A stretch of DNA of 8,869 nucleotides, from assembly GCA_014379045.1 (NCBI GenBank), contig JACMMK010000421.1, positions 1 to 8,869 of the forward strand, read 5' to 3'. The stretch comes from Burkholderiales bacterium (GTDB lineage: Bacteria > Pseudomonadota > Gammaproteobacteria > Burkholderiales > CAIKXV01). Under the pieces are notes generated by a model. The model was given only the letters and a program-made list of their open reading frames with translations, ran no database searches and was not told the DNA's origin. This document shows, in pieces, positions 6,457 through 8,869 of the stretch (position 1 is its first letter; every line of letters begins with the position of its first letter). Both the position numbers and the translations under genes were made by a program.

Positions 6457-7035
6457 ATGGAATTGACGACTGGCGATCTGATGACCCTGGAAGCCTATGC
6501 GCGCGCACGCAAGGATTTCCGCGCGCGGGTGATTGCCCACAAGAAGGCGCGTTCACTGCCATTGGGCCCGAACGTCACGCTGCTGTTCGAAGACGCGCTG
6601 ACGATTCGCTACCAGGTGCAGGAGATGCTGCGCGCTGAACGCATCTTCGAGGACGCCGGCATCCGCGACGAGCTCGCCGCGTACAACCCGTTGATTCCGG
6701 ACGGTTCGAACTGGAAGGCGACGATGCTGATCGAGTACCCCGATCCCGCCGAGCGCGCGCGCATGCTCGCGCGTCTGAAAGGCGTCGAAGACCGGGTATG
6801 GGTGCAGGTGCAGGGTTCGACGCGCGTCGAGGCGATCGCCGACGAGGATCTCGAGCGCGAGAACGCCGAAAAGACCTCGGCGGTGCACTTCCTGCGCTTC
6901 GAACTGTCGGCAATGATGGTGGAGTCGCTCAAGCAGGGCGCTGCACTCGCGGCGGGCGTCGATCACCCGGCCTACTCGGCAGTGGTCGAAGCGAGCGAGG
7001 TCACCCGGGCGTCACTGCTCGGCGATCTTGCCTGA
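6457..7035 (+). CDS. DUF3501 family protein
   Basis: The 192-residue soluble protein matches the DUF3501 pattern as I remember it: LLFEDALTIRYQVQEMLRAE at 42-61, AYNPLIPDG at 75-83, and SAVHFLRF at 141-148. The biochemical function is unknown. There are no cysteines, so it does not itself bind an Fe-S cluster through thiolates. The conserved FE-x4-T-x-R-Y-Q-x-Q-E-M block is rich in acidic and polar groups that could form a metal or partner-binding surface, but this is speculation. The ATG at 6457 is preceded by AGAGGG (6447-6452), which overlaps the end of the upstream Fe-S protein gene, so the two are almost certainly co-translated. DUF3501 genes commonly accompany rubrerythrin and this type of Fe-S oxidoreductase, pointing to a shared oxidative-stress role. 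Confidence 0.9.
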   Translation: MELTTGDLMTLEAYARARKDFRARVIAHKKARSLPLGPNVTLLFEDALTIRYQVQEMLRAERIFEDAGIRDELAAYNPLIPDGSNWKATMLIEYPDPAERARMLARLKGVEDRVWVQVQGSTRVEAIADEDLERENAEKTSAVHFLRFELSAMMVESLKQGAALAAGVDHPAYSAVVEASEVTRASLLGDLA

Positions 7036-7036
7036 T

Positions 7037-7060
7037 TGGAACGCGTGATGGAACGCGTGA
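7037..7060 (+). repeat. Perfect 12-bp tandem duplication at the CNP1-like gene start
   Basis: TGGAACGCGTGA occurs twice head to tail (7037-7048 and 7049-7060). It begins just after the DUF3501 stop and duplicates a start-codon region, producing MERVMERV in the longest reading frame. It creates several candidate starts: TTG 7036, GTG 7045, ATG 7048 and GTG 7057. Confidence 0.9.
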
Positions 7061-7713
7061 GCGGACCTGTCCGCAGTACGCCGGCGCACGCGGCGACGTC
7101 CGAGTCTGGCGGGCGGCGTCATGCCCGCCTCATCTGCTCGATCGCGGTGTTCCTGGTCGCGGCGACGATGCAGCCCCAAGCGCTCGCACAGCCGGCCCCC
7201 GAGCGGGAACTTTCTAACCCGACGGCGACGTCGGCGCCACCGTCGGCGTCGCCGTCCAGGCAACAGGTGGTCATCGTCAGTGAGGGCGACGATGGCGATC
7301 TGAAGATCGATCTGCCGGCGTACCCGTCCGATGCGGATCTGATCGAGCTCCGGCAGGTGCTTCGCGCCGATCTGCGCTTCTTCGTCGACACCCGCTCGTT
7401 GCAGGTGACGCCGGGCGGCGAGGTGCGCTACACCTTCGTCGTGCGCACGGCCGGCGGGTCCTCGACCGTCACCTTCGAATCGATGCGCTGTGCCGCACGC
7501 GAACGGATGATCCTCGCCGCCGGCACGGCCGACCGGAAGTGGACCCCGGCGCGCATGCCGCGCTGGGACGCGCTCGAGCGCAACGACATGGTCGGGCAAC
7601 GCGCGGTGCTGCACCGTGACATCCTGTGTCCGGCGCGACTCCCGATACGCAACGTGCAGGAAGGTGTCGCCGCGTTGCGCAGCGGGATACACCCGCTCGT
7701 CGAGCCCCGCTGA
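7048..7713 (+). CDS. CNP1-like family exported protein
   Basis: From the ATG at 7048 the product is 221 residues. An N-terminal signal sequence is visible: RRHARLICSIAVFLVAATMQ is followed by a likely cleavage after QALA. A Pro/Ser/Ala-rich linker leads into the globular domain. That domain has the CNP1-like pattern (a mainly betaproteobacterial family of unknown function): LPAYPSDADLI, RFFVDTRSLQV, GGEVRYTFVVRTAGG, TFESMRC and DRKWTPARMPRW, then HRDILCP. The two cysteines in MRC and LCP are well placed for a periplasmic disulfide. The open frame extends to a TTG at 7036, directly after the DUF3501 stop. ATG 7048 is preferred because GGA lies seven bases upstream, but a 12-bp tandem repeat leaves the start ambiguous. 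It probably shares the transcript of the upstream genes. It converges with the DUF3617 gene. Confidence 0.85.
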   Translation: MERVSGPVRSTPAHAATSESGGRRHARLICSIAVFLVAATMQPQALAQPAPERELSNPTATSAPPSASPSRQQVVIVSEGDDGDLKIDLPAYPSDADLIELRQVLRADLRFFVDTRSLQVTPGGEVRYTFVVRTAGGSSTVTFESMRCAARERMILAAGTADRKWTPARMPRWDALERNDMVGQRAVLHRDILCPARLPIRNVQEGVAALRSGIHPLVEPR

Positions 7714-7740
7714 CCGGTACGCGGCAGGCGCAGCGAAAAG

Positions 7741-7775
7741 GGGCTGCGAATTCGACCGCTCGACGGCAGCAGCCC
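7741..7775. repeat. 7-bp inverted repeat in the convergent intergenic region
   Basis: GGGCTGC (7741-7747) is complementary to GCAGCCC (7769-7775) across a 21-base loop. It lies 27 bases past the CNP1-like stop. It could contribute to termination in the space between the convergent genes, but it lacks a T-tract and has a long loop. Confidence 0.25.
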
Positions 7776-7781
7776 GCAACA

Positions 7782-7799
7782 CGGTCGCGCACGCGACCG
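7782..7799. repeat. 8-bp perfect inverted repeat between convergent genes
   Basis: CGGTCGCG (7782-7789) and CGCGACCG (7792-7799) are separated by only CA. The spacing fits a dimeric-protein binding site or, with end fraying, a terminator-like hairpin serving both convergent transcripts (stops at 7713 and 7842). No T-run follows on either strand, so intrinsic termination is unproven. Confidence 0.4.
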
Positions 7800-7841
7800 G
7801 ACGGGCTCGGACGCGTGCCCGAGCGCCGTACCCACGTGTGG

Positions 7842-8333
7842 CTAGCAGTCCCCGCTACGCTTGCCGACGATGTTCATCGACGTCTCCAGTGACTTCTCCG
7901 GCGACAGCGGCCGCGCCTGCCGGAACGTGCCTTCAAACGAGGTGCGCGCGAACTCGAACGATCCGCTTCCGCCGAAATTGCCGCCCCCCTTGACCGACGG
8001 ACACTGTACCGGCCAGGTGGTGCGACTCCCGGTCTGCCGGATGACGCCGGCCTTGCATTCGTTGGAAATCGGCGCGACGACCTCCGACAGAAAGCTCACC
8101 GGATCGTCGGCCTGCGCCTGCGTCAGGCACGCCTGGAATCCTTTCGATGGGAACTTGCCCCCGGGCGGCTTGCCCAGCAGGTTGATGTCGGTGACCGTGA
8201 CGACGATCTCCCACAGCCCCTGCTGCACGACGGGACCCTTGCGCTGCGCGAAGGCAGGGTCGGATGCCAGCGAACCGCACGCGAACGCGACAACGGCGAT
8301 CGCGCCCGGGGTAAACACTGTTCGACGATTCAT
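7842..8333 (-). CDS. DUF3617 domain-containing exported protein
   Basis: The 163-residue protein has a signal peptide (MNRRTVFTPGAIAVVAFACG onward) with probable cleavage after AFA at residue 29. The mature part follows the DUF3617 pattern as remembered: QQGLWEIVVTVTD near the start, FQACLTQAQADD, NECK, WPVQCPS, then SFEGTF, and a terminal GKRSGDC. Four cysteines in the mature region (C69, C93, C111, C163) are the conserved ones and could form two disulfides in the periplasm. C19 is within the signal but does not sit in a good lipobox. Function is unknown. The ATG is preceded by AGGAG six bases upstream and lies 27 bases after the proB stop, so it is likely the distal gene of a proB transcript. 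A Gly-rich stretch (GGGNFGGSGS, 116-125) is a small oddity. Confidence 0.85.
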   Translation of the reverse strand: MNRRTVFTPGAIAVVAFACGSLASDPAFAQRKGPVVQQGLWEIVVTVTDINLLGKPPGGKFPSKGFQACLTQAQADDPVSFLSEVVAPISNECKAGVIRQTGSRTTWPVQCPSVKGGGNFGGSGSFEFARTSFEGTFRQARPLSPEKSLETSMNIVGKRSGDC

Positions 8334-8360
8334 CGATTGCTCCTGATACGTTGCGGGAGG

Positions 8361-8869
8361 TTATCGCGCGGTGGACGTGACCACCAGATTGTCGCGATGG
8401 ATCAGTTCCGGCTCGCCCACATAGCCGAGGCGCGATTCGATGTCGCGCGACTGGACACCGAGCAGGCGCGCGATCTCGGCTGCGGGATAGTTGGCGAGTC
8501 CGCGTGCGATCTCGGCGCCGTCGGGGCCGACGCAGCGCACCAGTTCGCCGCGGTCGAACTCGCCGCCGACCGCGGTCGCGCCGATCGGCAACAGGCTCTT
8601 GCCCTCGACCAACAGCGCGCGTACCGCGCCCGCATCGACCGTGATCTCTCCGCGCACCTGCAGATGGTCGGCGAGCCACTGCTTGCGCGCGGCCATCGGC
8701 GCGGTATCCGGCGTGAGCAAGGTGCCGACCGCTTCGCCGGCGGCCAGGCGCAGCAGCACATCGGGCTCTTCGCCACTGGCGACGATGGTGAACGCGCCGC
8801 TGCGCGCCGCACGCCTGGCCGCGAGCACCTTGGTGAGCATGCCGCCGCGCGCCAGTGCGCTGCCGACCC
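8361..8869 (-). CDS. proB: Glutamate 5-kinase, C-terminal part (runs off the window)
   Basis: Glutamate 5-kinase phosphorylates L-glutamate with ATP, the first step of proline synthesis. Only the last 169 complete codons are present; the N-terminus lies beyond the right edge. The frame at the edge continues upstream of the first Met as VGSALARGGMLTK, matching the amino-acid-kinase GTGGMxTK glycine/lysine segment. It is followed by VLAARRAARSGAFTIVASG, EEPDVLLRL and GEAVGTLLTP. The C-terminal PUA domain begins near GEITVDAGAVRALL and includes SLLPIGATAVGGEFDRGELV, GAEIARGLANYPAAEIARLL and ELIHRDNLVVTS. The stop is TAA (8361-8363). The alanine in GSALARGG instead of a longer Gly run is a minor variation. 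It is followed on the same strand by the DUF3617 gene. Confidence 0.95.
   Translation of the reverse strand, partial: VGSALARGGMLTKVLAARRAARSGAFTIVASGEEPDVLLRLAAGEAVGTLLTPDTAPMAARKQWLADHLQVRGEITVDAGAVRALLVEGKSLLPIGATAVGGEFDRGELVRCVGPDGAEIARGLANYPAAEIARLLGVQSRDIESRLGYVGEPELIHRDNLVVTSTAR

Noticed and set aside
7012..7782. 256-residue minus-strand frame opposite the CNP1-like gene
   Set aside because: It is Arg-rich, without motif, and opposite a protein with a clear signal peptide and family pattern.

Overview
The window is GC-rich, compact chromosomal DNA of housekeeping character. It most likely comes from a betaproteobacterium, or a close gamma/betaproteobacterial relative. That placement rests on remembered gene-neighbourhood and family knowledge, not on a search: proS, rppH, a CNP1-like secreted protein and proB sit close together in many betaproteobacteria. 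The RppH also carries a long Ala/Pro-rich tail of the kind seen in that group. No tRNA, rRNA, transposase, CRISPR array or phage gene is visible.

Layout, left to right. Minus strand, 1-1787: the first 26 codons of a gene with a Tat-like N-terminus, preceded by and overlapping the end of proS (prolyl-tRNA synthetase). A sigma70-like promoter for proS lies at 1839-1866. Plus strand, 1890-7713: a spermidine-synthase-like SAM-fold protein; RppH (RNA pyrophosphohydrolase); a two-CBS-domain protein; a rubrerythrin without a rubredoxin domain; a large Fe-S protein with two cysteine clusters and CCG-type domains; a DUF3501 protein; and a CNP1-like exported protein. Minus strand, 7842-8869: a secreted DUF3617 protein downstream of the C-terminal part of proB (glutamate 5-kinase), which runs off the right edge.

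The most interesting functional unit is 4507-7035: rubrerythrin, heterodisulfide-reductase-like Fe-S protein and DUF3501. The last two are separated by 8 bases and are almost certainly co-translated. Rubrerythrins reduce hydrogen peroxide at a di-iron site and need an electron donor. This one has all the di-iron ligands but no rubredoxin module, so the adjacent multi-cluster Fe-S protein is an attractive donor, with DUF3501 as an unexplained third partner. This is inference from gene order and motifs.

The rest is ordinary: translation (proS), mRNA 5'-end processing (rppH), proline synthesis (proB) and small exported proteins of unknown role. All intergenic gaps are shorter than about 220 bases. 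Several starts are non-ATG (GTG for rppH, TTG for the CBS and spermidine-synthase-like genes), and these are argued individually.
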